Shown here in pieces: positions 52,101-64,000 of a DNA stretch of 64,000 bases. This DNA comes from CAVTHK01 sp964552235 (lineage in GTDB: Bacteria > Spirochaetota > Spirochaetia > SZUA-6 > CAVTHK01). The DNA is taken from the NCBI GenBank assembly GCA_964552235.1, contig CAZKGO010000013.1, forward strand, positions 1 through 64,000, given 5' to 3'. The translations under genes were made by a program, and so were the position numbers. The number at the start of each line of letters is the position of its first letter. Position 1 is the first letter of the stretch. The notes below the pieces were generated by a model, which ran no database searches, was not told where the DNA came from, and saw only the letters and a program-made list of their open reading frames with translations.

Positions 52101-52696
52101 GCCTCGACCACGTGATCGCCTCGGGCAAGAACGTCAACATCCTCTGCCTCGACACCGAGATGTACTCCAACACCGGCGGCCAGATGTCCAAGTCGACGCC
52201 GATCGGGTCGATCGCCAAGTTCGCGGCCGGCGGCAAGCCGATCGTCAAGAAGGACCTCGGCATGATGGCCATGAGCTACGGCTACGTGTACGTGGCTCGC
52301 GTGGCCATGGGCGCCAACAAGCTGCAGACCATCCGCGCCTTTATCGAGGCCGAATCCTACGACGGTCCTTCGCTGATCATCGCCTACGCCCACTGCATCA
52401 ACCACGGCATCGACATGGCCAGGGGCATGGAGCAGCAGAAAGGCGTCGTCGAGTCGGGCCTGTGGACGCTGTTCCGCTACGACCCGCGCCTGGCAGTCGA
52501 GGGCAAGAACCCCCTGCAGTTCGACTCCCGGGACCCCAAGATCGACCCCAAGGACTACATGTACAAGGAGATCCGTTTCCGCGCCCTCACCGCGTACAAG
52601 CCCGAGGACGCCGAGAGGTACCTCGAAGGCGCGCGCAAGTACGCCAAGGAGCGCTTCGCCATGTACAAGCGGATGGCCGCGGGCGGCTCCGAGTAG
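49133..52696 (+). CDS. por: Pyruvate:ferredoxin (flavodoxin) oxidoreductase
   Basis: Single-chain 1187-residue enzyme (NifJ type) that oxidises pyruvate to acetyl-CoA and CO2 with reduction of ferredoxin. Domains in order: pyruvate-binding alpha domain (YPITPSSPMGE near 28), transketolase C-like region, gamma domain, a 2x[4Fe-4S] ferredoxin domain (CIQCGECSLVCP at ~695 and CTGCEACVIACP at ~752), and the TPP-binding beta domain (CAGCGETPYVKL ~828; GDGWGYDIGYGGLDHV ~978; EMYSNTGGQMSKST). Oxygen-sensitive and central to anaerobic energy metabolism. A strong promoter and ribosome site predict high expression. Confidence 0.98.
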   Translation: MARETVLIDGNAAAAYVAHATNEVIAIYPITPSSPMGEIADQFSADGKTNIWGTVPSVTEMQSEAGAAGAVHGALTTGALVTTFTASQGLLLMIPNMYKIAGELTPTVFHIAARAVATHALSIFGDHSDVMSTRSTGYAMLASSNVQEVMDMALIAQAATLESRVPFLHFFDGFRTSHEVQKVEQLSFDDMRAVIDENSVIAHRMRAMTPERPVLRGTSQNPDVFFASRETVNRYYDAAPAIVQKVMARFAKVVGRKYGLFDYVGAPDAERIVVMIGSGADTMEEVVEHLQGKGEKVGLVKCRLYRPWSTDALLAALPKTVKGIAVLDRTKEPGSLGEPLYQDVCTALAEAANDGRFKPARFPVIVGGRYGLGSGEFNPGMAKAVLDNLKASEPKNHFTVGIYDDVTHTSLPFDDSVETTPPGTHSAMFYGLGSDGTVSANKNSIKIIGDATDNYAQGYFVYDSKKAGTYTISHLRFGKKPIKSTYLVQHADFIACHQFSFLEKIDMLSALKPGGTFLLASHYGKDEVWDRMPAEVQKQLIDKKAKFYIIDASGIAEKAGMGRRINVTMQTAFFKVSGVLPEVEAVELIKKAVEKTYGRKGREVVERNIATIDMALAGVEAVEVPARVTSKLHMRPPVAGDAPQFVKEVIGPMVALKGDKLPVSKLPDDGTYPTGTTKYEKRNIAEYIPVWDPETCIQCGECSLVCPHATIRLKIYDPKFLAKAPPTFKSADAKGKQYEGMKATLQVAPEDCTGCEACVIACPAFKKVDGQKTDRRAINMEPQPPLRAQEAANWDFFLTIPNVDRSLVAEATVKGSQLLEPLFEFSGACAGCGETPYVKLVSQLFGDRATIANATGCSSIYGGNLPNTPYTTRADGRGPTWSNSLFEDAAEFGMGMRLTADKLGEFARELLDRLAKQVGEGLVKELKDNTQSTQAQIEMQRQKVAELKAKLARIDTAEARQLLNAADYLIRRSVWIFGGDGWGYDIGYGGLDHVIASGKNVNILCLDTEMYSNTGGQMSKSTPIGSIAKFAAGGKPIVKKDLGMMAMSYGYVYVARVAMGANKLQTIRAFIEAESYDGPSLIIAYAHCINHGIDMARGMEQQKGVVESGLWTLFRYDPRLAVEGKNPLQFDSRDPKIDPKDYMYKEIRFRALTAYKPEDAERYLEGARKYAKERFAMYKRMAAGGSE

Positions 52697-52697
52697 A

Positions 52698-52740
52698 GCC
52701 CCGGGCGTCCGCTCTGCGGAAGCCCGGGGCGGCCGCGCCG
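52698..52740 (+). terminator. GC-rich hairpin after por
   Basis: GCCCCGGGC (52698-52706) pairs with GCCCGGGGC (52732-52740); an inner TCCGC-TCT-GCGGA stem extends the hairpin. It sits one base after the por stop, between convergent por and nadE, so it could serve both. No T-run, so intrinsic termination is not certain. Another GC palindrome follows at ~52745-52760. Confidence 0.5.
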
Positions 52741-52766
52741 GCCCACGGCCGGCCCGCGGGGCAGTC

Positions 52767-54833
<2,067 letters not shown>

Positions 54834-54842
54834 GGACCGATG

Positions 54843-56255
54843 CTATCCGCGGCCCACGGGGCCGTCAACTGCGGCCGAATCGCCGCGGGCCGGCAACAGG
54901 GGACGCTGCCGGGCCACGAAGCTGCCAGGCGGCAGCGGCTCGAGCAGCCGGCCGGCTTCGACCACGACCCGGCCCCGCAGCAGCACCGTTTCGGCGCGGC
55001 CACGCACCCGCATGCCCTCGTAGACGCTGGAATCGCAGCGGGACCGCTGGGCGGCGGCCCTGATCTCCCACTCGACGTCGGGATCCCAGATCACGAGGTC
55101 GGCGTCTGCGCCTGGTTCCACCGCTCCCTTGGCAGGGGCCAGGCCGAAGATCCGGGCCGGCGCCGCGGCCACCAGCTCCACGAACCGGCTCGCGCTCAGG
55201 CGCCCGGAAGCGACTCCGAAGGTCCACAGCAGCGTCAGGCGGTGCTCGACGCCGGCCACGCCGTTGGGGATCGATGCGAAGTCTCCGGCGGCGCGCTCGC
55301 GCCGCTGGAACGGACAGTGGTCCGTGGACACGACGTCGAGGGTGCCGTCGGCCAGGGCGTCCCACAGCGCCCCCTGCTCGCCGGGCGGCCGCAGGGGCGG
55401 GCTCATGACGAAGTCGGCGGCGTCCTGCCGCTCGTAGCAGCCCTCGTCGAGCAGCAGGTGGTGGGGGCAGGCTTCGCCGCTCACGGCGCGGCCGCGGGCG
55501 CGCGAGAGGCGGATCGCCTCGGCGCCTGCGGCAGTGGAGACGTGCACGACGTAGAGGGGGCAGCCGGCAAGAGCGGCGAGCGTGACCGCGCGGCCCACGG
55601 CTTCGGCCTCGACCTCGGGCGGCCTCGAGCGCGGGTGCCAACGGGCACTCGTGCAGCCGCCGGCGAGCAGCCGCTCCCTCAGGAACGCGACGGCCGCCCC
55701 GTTCTCGCAGTGGGCGAGCACCAGCGCCCCCGAGACCGAGGCCGCGTCGAGGACCCGCAGCAGCGCCGCGTCGTCCAGGCCGAGGCCGCGCTCCTGATAG
55801 GCGAGGTAGACCTTGAACGAGGGCATCCCCTGCTTGACGCACCACTTCATCTGCCGCTCCGTCTGCTCACCCCACGCCGTGACGCTCGGGTGCAGCGACC
55901 AGTCGCAGGGCGAGAGCGCGGCCTCGGCCCTGCGCGACTGGACCGCCTCGGTGAGCGACTGACCGGGGCCAGGGGTGGCGAAGTCGATGATCGTGGTGGT
56001 GCCGCCGGCGAGTGCGGCCCGGCTGCCCGAGACAAAGTCGTCGCTGGAGACGAGGCCCGAGCCGACGGGCAGCGCCATGTGCACGTGCGGGTCGATCGCG
56101 CCGGGCAGCACGAGGCGGCCCGAGGCGTCGATGACGCGCGCGCCGGCCGCGGACAGCTCAGGCCCCACGGCGGCGATGCGTTCGCCGTCGACGAGCACGT
56201 CGGCCGGCGTGGAGCCTTTGGCTTTGACCACGGTCCCGCCCCTGATGAGCAGCAT
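54843..56255 (-). CDS. hyuA: Hydantoinase/dihydropyrimidinase family (HyuA/YgeZ type)
   Basis: 470-residue cyclic amidohydrolase. Metal ligands: HxH in IDPHVHM, the probable carboxylated Lys in SFKVYLAYQE, His in VVHVSTAAG, and Asp in VVSTDHCPF. It opens cyclic ureides such as hydantoins, in keeping with its position in a ygfK-dpaL-xdh-ssnA cluster where E. coli has hyuA/ygeZ. It starts in a TGATG overlap with the PLP enzyme. Substrate inferred from context. Confidence 0.9.
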   Translation of the reverse strand: MLLIRGGTVVKAKGSTPADVLVDGERIAAVGPELSAAGARVIDASGRLVLPGAIDPHVHMALPVGSGLVSSDDFVSGSRAALAGGTTTIIDFATPGPGQSLTEAVQSRRAEAALSPCDWSLHPSVTAWGEQTERQMKWCVKQGMPSFKVYLAYQERGLGLDDAALLRVLDAASVSGALVLAHCENGAAVAFLRERLLAGGCTSARWHPRSRPPEVEAEAVGRAVTLAALAGCPLYVVHVSTAAGAEAIRLSRARGRAVSGEACPHHLLLDEGCYERQDAADFVMSPPLRPPGEQGALWDALADGTLDVVSTDHCPFQRRERAAGDFASIPNGVAGVEHRLTLLWTFGVASGRLSASRFVELVAAAPARIFGLAPAKGAVEPGADADLVIWDPDVEWEIRAAAQRSRCDSSVYEGMRVRGRAETVLLRGRVVVEAGRLLEPLPPGSFVARQRPLLPARGDSAAVDGPVGRG

Positions 56256-57724
56256 CAGCCCTCCGGCCCGAGGCCCGTGCGCTCGTTGAAGGCGCGGATC
56301 AGCCGGTCCCAGGTCGCGGGCAGGTCGAAGATGCGCTGCCACAGGTCTTCGTCGTACCACAGCCGCCCCAGGTCTTCGGCAGTGCGGCCCTGCTGCTCGA
56401 CCCAGGTGAAGTACTTGAGGTTGTGCAGCCGCTTGCGGTCGGCGTAGGCGAGCTCCTGCAGCGCGTCGTCGCGCTGCCCGTGCAGGCAACGGTCCAGGTC
56501 GCGCTCGGCCTGCGCACCGCTGTAGGGCCCGCGCGCTGCCGTGAGCTCCGCCAGGCGCGAGCGGTAGAGGTCCGCCGAGTCGGTGGCCACCGTGAAGATC
56601 ATGTCGCGCTCGGACATCTCGAAGTGGCGCGCCACCTTGACGGCCGCGAGCAGGTTCGCGATCGCCGAGATGCCGAGGAGGCCGAGGTCGGGCAGCGGGC
56701 CTCCGGCCGCCTGCTCGAGCACCGGGCGGCCGGCCGGCTCGTTGAAGAGGCGGAACAGGCGCATGCAGTCTTCGTCGTCGATGCCCGTGACCACGTCGGT
56801 GCTGCGCACGTTGTGGATCCAGGGCACGTGCTTGTCGCCGATGCCCTCGATGCGGTGGCTGCCGTATCCGTTGGCCAGCAGCGTGGGGCACTGCAGCGCC
56901 TCGCTCGCCACCACGCGCAGGCCGGGAAAGCGCTGCCTGAGGTAGTCGCCGGCGGCGATCGTTCCGGCTGAGCCCGTGGCCGAGACCCAGGCGGCCAGGC
57001 GCGTACGCGGACCTGCCGACGCGCCGTAGGCCTCCTCGACAGCGCTGCCCGTCACGTGGTAATGCCAGACCGCGTTGCCGAGCTCGTCGAACTGGTTGAA
57101 GATCACCAGGTCCGGCCTCGTGGCCCGCAGCTCGTGGCACTTGTCGTAGATCTCCTTGACGTTCGACTCCCCGCCCGGCGTGGCGATCACCTCGGCGCCG
57201 ACGCTGTGCAGCCACTCGAAGCGCTCGCGGCTCATCTCTTCGGGCAGAATGGCGACGGCCGTGCAGCCCATCAGGCAGGAGTCGAAGGCCCCGCCGCGGC
57301 AATAGTTGCCGGTCGAAGGCCAGACCGCCTTCTGGCTGGAGGGGTCGAAGCCTCCGGTCACCACCCGCGGCGCCAGGCATCCGTAGGCTGCGCCGACCTT
57401 GTGGGCCCCCGTCGGGAACCACTTGCCCACGAGGGCGACGATGCGCGCGCGGACTCCGGAAACTCCCGTCGGGATCTCGATGGTATTGACACCTCCGAAG
57501 CCCCCGCCTTGCTCCACAGGCTCGTTCTTCCAGGTGATTCGGAAGAGGTTGAGAGGGTGGAGGTCCCACAGGCCGACCTGCCGCAACCGCCTGCAGATCG
57601 CCGCAGGCACGAGCGAGGGATCCCGCTGCTGCGCGAAGGTCGGCAGCAGGATCTTCCGTTCGGCGAAGCGCTGCGCCGCTTTTCTCAGCACTTCCTCGTT
57701 CACGATTCTGTCGAGCAGATCCAT
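56255..57724 (-). CDS. PLP-dependent enzyme of the cysteine synthase fold, function unassigned
   Basis: 489 residues; the ATG at 57724 overlaps the ssnA stop (TGATG). Fold-type II PLP motifs: PLP lysine in FPTGAHKVGAAYG, substrate loop WPSTGNYCRG, and the phosphate-binding region ATGSAGTIAAG. It is longer than cysteine synthase or threonine synthase, with a C-terminal ~120-residue extension (RLHNLKYFTWVEQQGRTAED). It is clearly different from the DpaL in the same operon. A second PLP lyase between ssnA and hyuA suggests an extra amino-acid beta-elimination or replacement step; the substrate is unknown. Confidence 0.85.
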   Translation of the reverse strand: MDLLDRIVNEEVLRKAAQRFAERKILLPTFAQQRDPSLVPAAICRRLRQVGLWDLHPLNLFRITWKNEPVEQGGGFGGVNTIEIPTGVSGVRARIVALVGKWFPTGAHKVGAAYGCLAPRVVTGGFDPSSQKAVWPSTGNYCRGGAFDSCLMGCTAVAILPEEMSRERFEWLHSVGAEVIATPGGESNVKEIYDKCHELRATRPDLVIFNQFDELGNAVWHYHVTGSAVEEAYGASAGPRTRLAAWVSATGSAGTIAAGDYLRQRFPGLRVVASEALQCPTLLANGYGSHRIEGIGDKHVPWIHNVRSTDVVTGIDDEDCMRLFRLFNEPAGRPVLEQAAGGPLPDLGLLGISAIANLLAAVKVARHFEMSERDMIFTVATDSADLYRSRLAELTAARGPYSGAQAERDLDRCLHGQRDDALQELAYADRKRLHNLKYFTWVEQQGRTAEDLGRLWYDEDLWQRIFDLPATWDRLIRAFNERTGLGPEG

Positions 57725-58979
57725 CACTGCCCCCGTTCGAGAGATTCCCACAGCCGCCTGGCAGCAGCCCGCGCGCGCGCGTGCACTTCGTCCTCGCTGA
57801 CCGTCATCACGACCCGGTCCTTCAGCACGAAGCGCCCCCCCGTGACGACAGAATTCACGTGACTCGATGTGAGCCCGTACAGCAAATGCGACAAAACGTT
57901 TGCCTCGGTGACCTCAGTGCGGGTCGGGTAGTCGAAGACCACGAGGCCGTCGGTGCCGGGCATTGCGAAATTCGCATTGGCTATCCATCGTTCGACGGCA
58001 CGGAGTCTGGCGTACACATCGGCGGGTGTGCATTTTTCCCGACTTACTAGCGTAAGGTAGTAGCTTTGGGCCGCCCGCAGCATGTCGCTGTGCATTCCGT
58101 CGGTTCCCAGCAGGATGCGCTCCCCCAACCCGCGCGCCGAGGGCAGGCCCACTGCGTTGTTGAGGTTGCTCTCCACGTTGTGTGCCACCCACACCTGCGA
58201 CCGCCGGATCAGGCTTCGCTCCTCGTCGCTCAGGTGCAGGCAGTGGGCCAGGATCGTCTTGGGGCTCTCCAGGGCGCCTGCCCGCTGCAACCGCTCGACC
58301 ACCCGGCATCCGCAGCGAGCGAGGGTCTCCTCCTGGTCGATCGGGTCCTCGGCTGCATGAATATGGATGCCCGAGTCGAATCGGGCGGCCAGCTCGACGG
58401 CGTCTGCCAGCAGGCGCTCGCCCACGGTGAACGAAGCGTGCAGGCCCACGAGGCCAGGACGTCCCGACTCCAGCCAGGCCCGCGTCTCCTGCAGCCCTTC
58501 CTCACGGGCCGCCTCGCCGTCGCGGTCGGACATTTCGTAGCAGGGCACGCACCCGACTCCCACCCGCTGCGCGGCCTCGACGATCGCGGCGAGGGAGCCC
58601 CTGATGGCGTTGGGCGAGGAATGATGGTCGATGACGAAGGTTACTCCCGCGCGCACCGCCTCGACCGCGGTCGCGAGGGCGCTGGCTTCGATCATGTCGC
58701 GGTCGAGGCAGCGGTCCAGGCGCCACCACACGCGCTCGAGGATCTCGCGGAAGCCTCGAGGCGATGCGGCAGGGGGCGGCATCCCAAGGGCAAGCGCCGA
58801 GTAGATGTGGTGGTGGCCGCAGGCGAAGCTGCGGGTCACCAGCCGGCCGCGGCAGTCGAAGACCTCGCCGGTCTTCGAGGTTCGGGGCCCTTCCATAAGC
58901 ACGGGTGCGCGGCCGGCCTCCACGAGCAGGTCGCAGCGCCGCAGGGCCAGGGTCTGCCAGTCCAGGAAGCTCGCGTCTT

Positions 58980-58995
<16 letters not shown>
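57724..58995 (-). CDS. ssnA: SsnA-type amidohydrolase
   Basis: 423 residues, GTG start. Amidohydrolase of the SsnA/chlorohydrolase group: metal motif ACGHHHIYSAL, then GIHIHAAEDPIDQEETL, ILAHCLHLSDEE and LLGTDGMHSDM. SsnA proteins accompany YgfK and selenium-type xanthine dehydrogenase in purine catabolic clusters and are thought to hydrolyse a purine-derived intermediate. It overlaps xdh by 16 bases. The front motif GHHH replaces the more common N.HTH. Confidence 0.9.
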
Positions 58996-61549
<2,554 letters not shown>

Positions 61550-61553
<4 letters not shown>

Positions 61554-62644
61554 GCCTCGCCTCCCGGCGCGGCGACCACGCGGCGGTAGCCCGCAGGGTC
61601 GGTGTCGCCCTCGGTGTTCACCACGAGCACGCTCGTTTCGCGGCACAGGGCCAGCGCGGCCGCGGCCTCCCTCAGGGACGGCTCGCCCGCCAGGGCCAGC
61701 AGCGCCCCCAGCCCCGCGGCGCCCGACTCGCCGGAGACGATGCCCTCGCGGGCGTACAGGCGCATCGCCTCTTCGGCGTACCCGTCGCCGATCGCCAGGA
61801 ACAGGTCGATCGAGTCGCGCAGGACCGGCCAGGCCTCGGGCGAAACCTCGCCGCAGCTGAGGCCCGCCATGATGGTGCGCTGGCTCCCGCTGGCCGGCCG
61901 CCGGCTGCCCGCCTCGGCGGACTCGAGGCAGCAGGCTGCTTCGACGGGCTCGACGCAGACTAGGCGCGGCCGAAGCCGCCCCCTCCTGCTTGCGTACCAG
62001 GCGGCGCCGGCTGCGGCGAAACCGCCGACCCCTGCCTGCAGCACCACGACGTGCGGCCGCGCGGCGGCCTCCTCGACTTCGCGGAAGATCGTCTGATAGC
62101 CGAGCATGATCCAGCGGGGAATATCGGTGTAGCCGGGATAGGCCGTGTCGGAGACAGCCTGCATTCCCCCGCTCTCCGCGTCGGAGGCGCAGCGGCGCAC
62201 GCAGTCGTCGAAGGTCCCCTCGACCAGGACCACCTCGGCGCCCTCGGATCGCACGGCCTGCACGCGGGCGGCCGCCGAATCGGCCGGCATGTAGATGACC
62301 GCCCTGCGGCCGAGCCTGCGGGCTGTCCAGGCTACGGCGCGGCCGTGGTTGCCGTCGGTAGCCGCGCAGAACGCGAGGTCCGGCGAGGCCCCGGGATGGC
62401 TCTCGATCCAGCGGTGCATGGCGTAGCTCGCCCCCAGCGCCTTGAAGGCCTGCAGCCCGAAGCGATGCGATTCGTCCTTGACCAGAAGCGACGCTATGCC
62501 GAGCTCACGGGCCAGCCGCGGCAGGCTCAGCAGAGGCGTCGGCGCGTACCCGGGCAGAGTCCTGTGAAAGGCGATGGCCCGCTCGTCGGGTGGCGGGCAG
62601 GACGGCTCGGCGAGGCGGAAGCGATTGAGGCACCACCGGACCAT
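61550..62644 (-). CDS. dpaL: Diaminopropionate ammonia-lyase family (YgeX)
   Basis: 364-residue PLP enzyme. N-terminal signature YAPTPLLSLPRLARELGIAS, PLP lysine in FGLQAFKALGASYA, ATDGNHGRAVAW, and VVLQAGVGGFAAAGAAW. YgeX/DpaL releases ammonia and pyruvate from 2,3-diaminopropionate and is a standard member of the ygf/yge purine cluster. The GTGA overlap with xdh implies coupling. Confidence 0.92.
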
Positions 62645-62648
62645 CGGC

Positions 62649-64000
62649 CTACCCCCCGGCCAGCCAGCGGCCGAGCGCGGACGCGCCCAGGTCCGCGGCG
62701 AGGTAGGCCATGGCTGCGGCCTGCCTGCTGTCCCACTCGGGCCTGCTCAGGGTGATGCCCGCGATCGCCAGGGTGCGCCGGTCGAGGGCGGCCGCGACGC
62801 CGTCGGCCTCGAAGCGCCACACCTCGCCGTCAGGCAGCAGCGACGCCTCGGCGCCGGCAGTACGCATGAGCGCGCCGATCTCGCCGCCCGCAGTCAGCAC
62901 CAGGCGCACGGCGTCGTTCTCGTCGGCAAAGCTCGCTTCGCTCAGGCACAGTCGCGGCTTGTCCCTGTAGGGCGCTCCGCCGGTCGGGCAGAAGGAGGCG
63001 CAGTTACCGCACTCGTTGCACCAGTCCGCGACGTTGATCACCTGCACCCTCTGGCGCACGCTCCACTCCGGCTCCCCGACGATGCGCACCGACCCGCCGG
63101 CGGCCAGGGTCGCCCGCTGAACGCCGAAGGTCCTGGGCGCGCTCTCCCAGAAGAGATTGGCCCGGTTCGGGCAGACGGTCACGCACAGGTTGCAGATCTC
63201 ATCGCAGAACAGGCACCGCGACGCCTCCTGCTGCGGGTCGTCGAACGCCCAGACCCGGCGCGAGGCTCTCTCGAGCTGGTCGGCGACCGAAGGGTATTTC
63301 CTCGCTCGCGGCCGCGGGCCGAGGCCAGCGCGCCCCAGCGCAGCCAGGATCTGCTCGGCCGCCCGCCTGCCGTCGGCCACGGCCAGGATGATGCTCGCCG
63401 GCCCGCGCGCCACGTCGCCGCCGGCCAGCAGTCCCGGCTCGCCGCTCGAGAGGCGGTCGCCGTCCACGAAATCCAGGACCGGCTTCTGGCCGATGGCGGT
63501 GATCAGCGTATCGAAGAGCTCGGTGCGAGGCGGCTGCCTGGCTGGGACCGCAGCGGGCCTGCCGTCCGGGCCCGCAGGCCCCAGCTCCATCGGCTGGAGG
63601 TCGACCTCGAGGCGGCCTCCAGCAGGGCGGATGGCGACGGGGGTGACGAGCTGGCGAATCGAAGCCCCCTCGGCGCGGGCGGCCTCCAGCTCCTCGCGGT
63701 CCGCCGGCATCTCGCGCAGGGTCCTGCGGTAGAGGATCGTCACGCTTCCGCCGTCGTCGACGAGCCTGAGAGCCACGCGCGCCGCGTCGACCGCGCTGTT
63801 GCCGCCACCGACGACCGCCGTCCTCGGGCCGATGCGAGCGACCCGCCCCGCCCTGCTGCGCTCGAGAAAGTCGAGGGCGGCCCAGACGCCCGGCGTCTCC
63901 TCGCCCGGGATCCCGAGCCTTCGGTCCTCCTGGGCTCCGACAGCCACGTACACGGCCGCGTACTCGCGCCGCAGGCGCTCGAAGAAGGCGCGGTCGACCC
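62649..64000 (-). CDS. ygfK: YgfK, putative selenate reductase-type FAD/Fe-S oxidoreductase (5' end outside)
   Basis: The C-terminal ~450 residues are inside the window and the frame is open to the edge. An FAD/NAD(P)-binding segment (GPRTAVVGGGNSAVDAARVA, LYRRTLREMPADREEL, GLLAGGDVARGPASII) is followed by a ferredoxin-like part with CDEICNLCVTVCP and CNECGNCASFCP. This is the GltD-like plus Fe-S arrangement of YgfK, which lies next to Se-type Xdh and SsnA in E. coli and many anaerobes. Electron transfer to or from Xdh is inferred from the repeated association. Confidence 0.9.
   Translation of the reverse strand, partial: VDRAFFERLRREYAAVYVAVGAQEDRRLGIPGEETPGVWAALDFLERSRAGRVARIGPRTAVVGGGNSAVDAARVALRLVDDGGSVTILYRRTLREMPADREELEAARAEGASIRQLVTPVAIRPAGGRLEVDLQPMELGPAGPDGRPAAVPARQPPRTELFDTLITAIGQKPVLDFVDGDRLSSGEPGLLAGGDVARGPASIILAVADGRRAAEQILAALGRAGLGPRPRARKYPSVADQLERASRRVWAFDDPQQEASRCLFCDEICNLCVTVCPNRANLFWESAPRTFGVQRATLAAGGSVRIVGEPEWSVRQRVQVINVADWCNECGNCASFCPTGGAPYRDKPRLCLSEASFADENDAVRLVLTAGGEIGALMRTAGAEASLLPDGEVWRFEADGVAAALDRRTLAIAGITLSRPEWDSRQAAAMAYLAADLGASALGRWLAGG

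Overview
High-GC bacterial chromosome, most probably a spirochaete. This is inferred from gene order and family content, not from a search. Clues: spoVG followed by rplY/ctc and pth; rplU-rpmA-obgE-nadD-yqeK-LCP-rsfS; scpA-scpB-pseudouridine synthase-rpsA; a uridine-kinase-like protein with a TGS-type N-terminus; many small membrane proteins and lipoproteins, PilZ and HD-GYP proteins; and a RarA fused to a methyltransferase-like domain. Genes are tightly packed, with 1-, 4- and 8-base overlaps and many GTG starts. The window is mostly core chromosome.

Layout. 1-5901: fragment of an exported protein, then recA-folK-scpA-scpB-rluB-like and rpsA. 5912-11703: a GAF/sigma54-type activator, a membrane TPR protein, a CHASE2 adenylate cyclase, a lipoprotein and a small membrane protein. 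11967-16185 (minus): SPOR-domain protein, two small membrane proteins, a PDZ/multi-TM histidine kinase and a thioesterase. 16228-19250: tRNA-Met(CAT) with a near-consensus promoter, a hypothetical gene and rarA with a repeat-flanked promoter. 19374-20035: decayed transposase. 20126-25451: lytic transglycosylase, parC, parE and a Mut7-C protein. 25469-25611: tRNA-fMet with promoter and terminator. 25728-26546: two broken sugar-metabolism genes (SDR and araD) fused head to head.

26590-32597: membrane protein, degenerate HD-GYP, nucleoside kinase, Cys-rich protein, lipoprotein and PilZ protein, possibly linked to c-di-GMP. 32672-35576: rex-serC-serA operon. 35697-43941: spoVG, tRNA-Gln, rplY, pth, tilS, ftsH, a TPR/Asp-loop exported protein and an HtrA-like lipoprotein on one strand. 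44216-44587: an extremely acidic protein whose 3' end overlaps rsfS. 44545-48787: the rplU-to-rsfS operon. 49133-52696: pyruvate:ferredoxin oxidoreductase, which points to an anaerobe. 52767-64000: ygfK-dpaL-selenium-type xanthine dehydrogenase-ssnA-PLP lyase-hydantoinase-nadE, a relative of the anaerobic purine/uric-acid catabolic cluster known from E. coli and gut bacteria.

The most unusual signals are: folK and pth have no ATG/GTG/TTG in a usable position and appear to start at CTG; three well-formed promoters (lipoprotein 30715, rex, parE) predict leaderless or nearly leaderless mRNAs; the acidic protein and its overlap with rsfS; the araD/SDR scar; and the purine cluster with a second, unassigned PLP enzyme and a terminal NAD synthetase. 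No CRISPR array, prophage or rRNA operon was seen.
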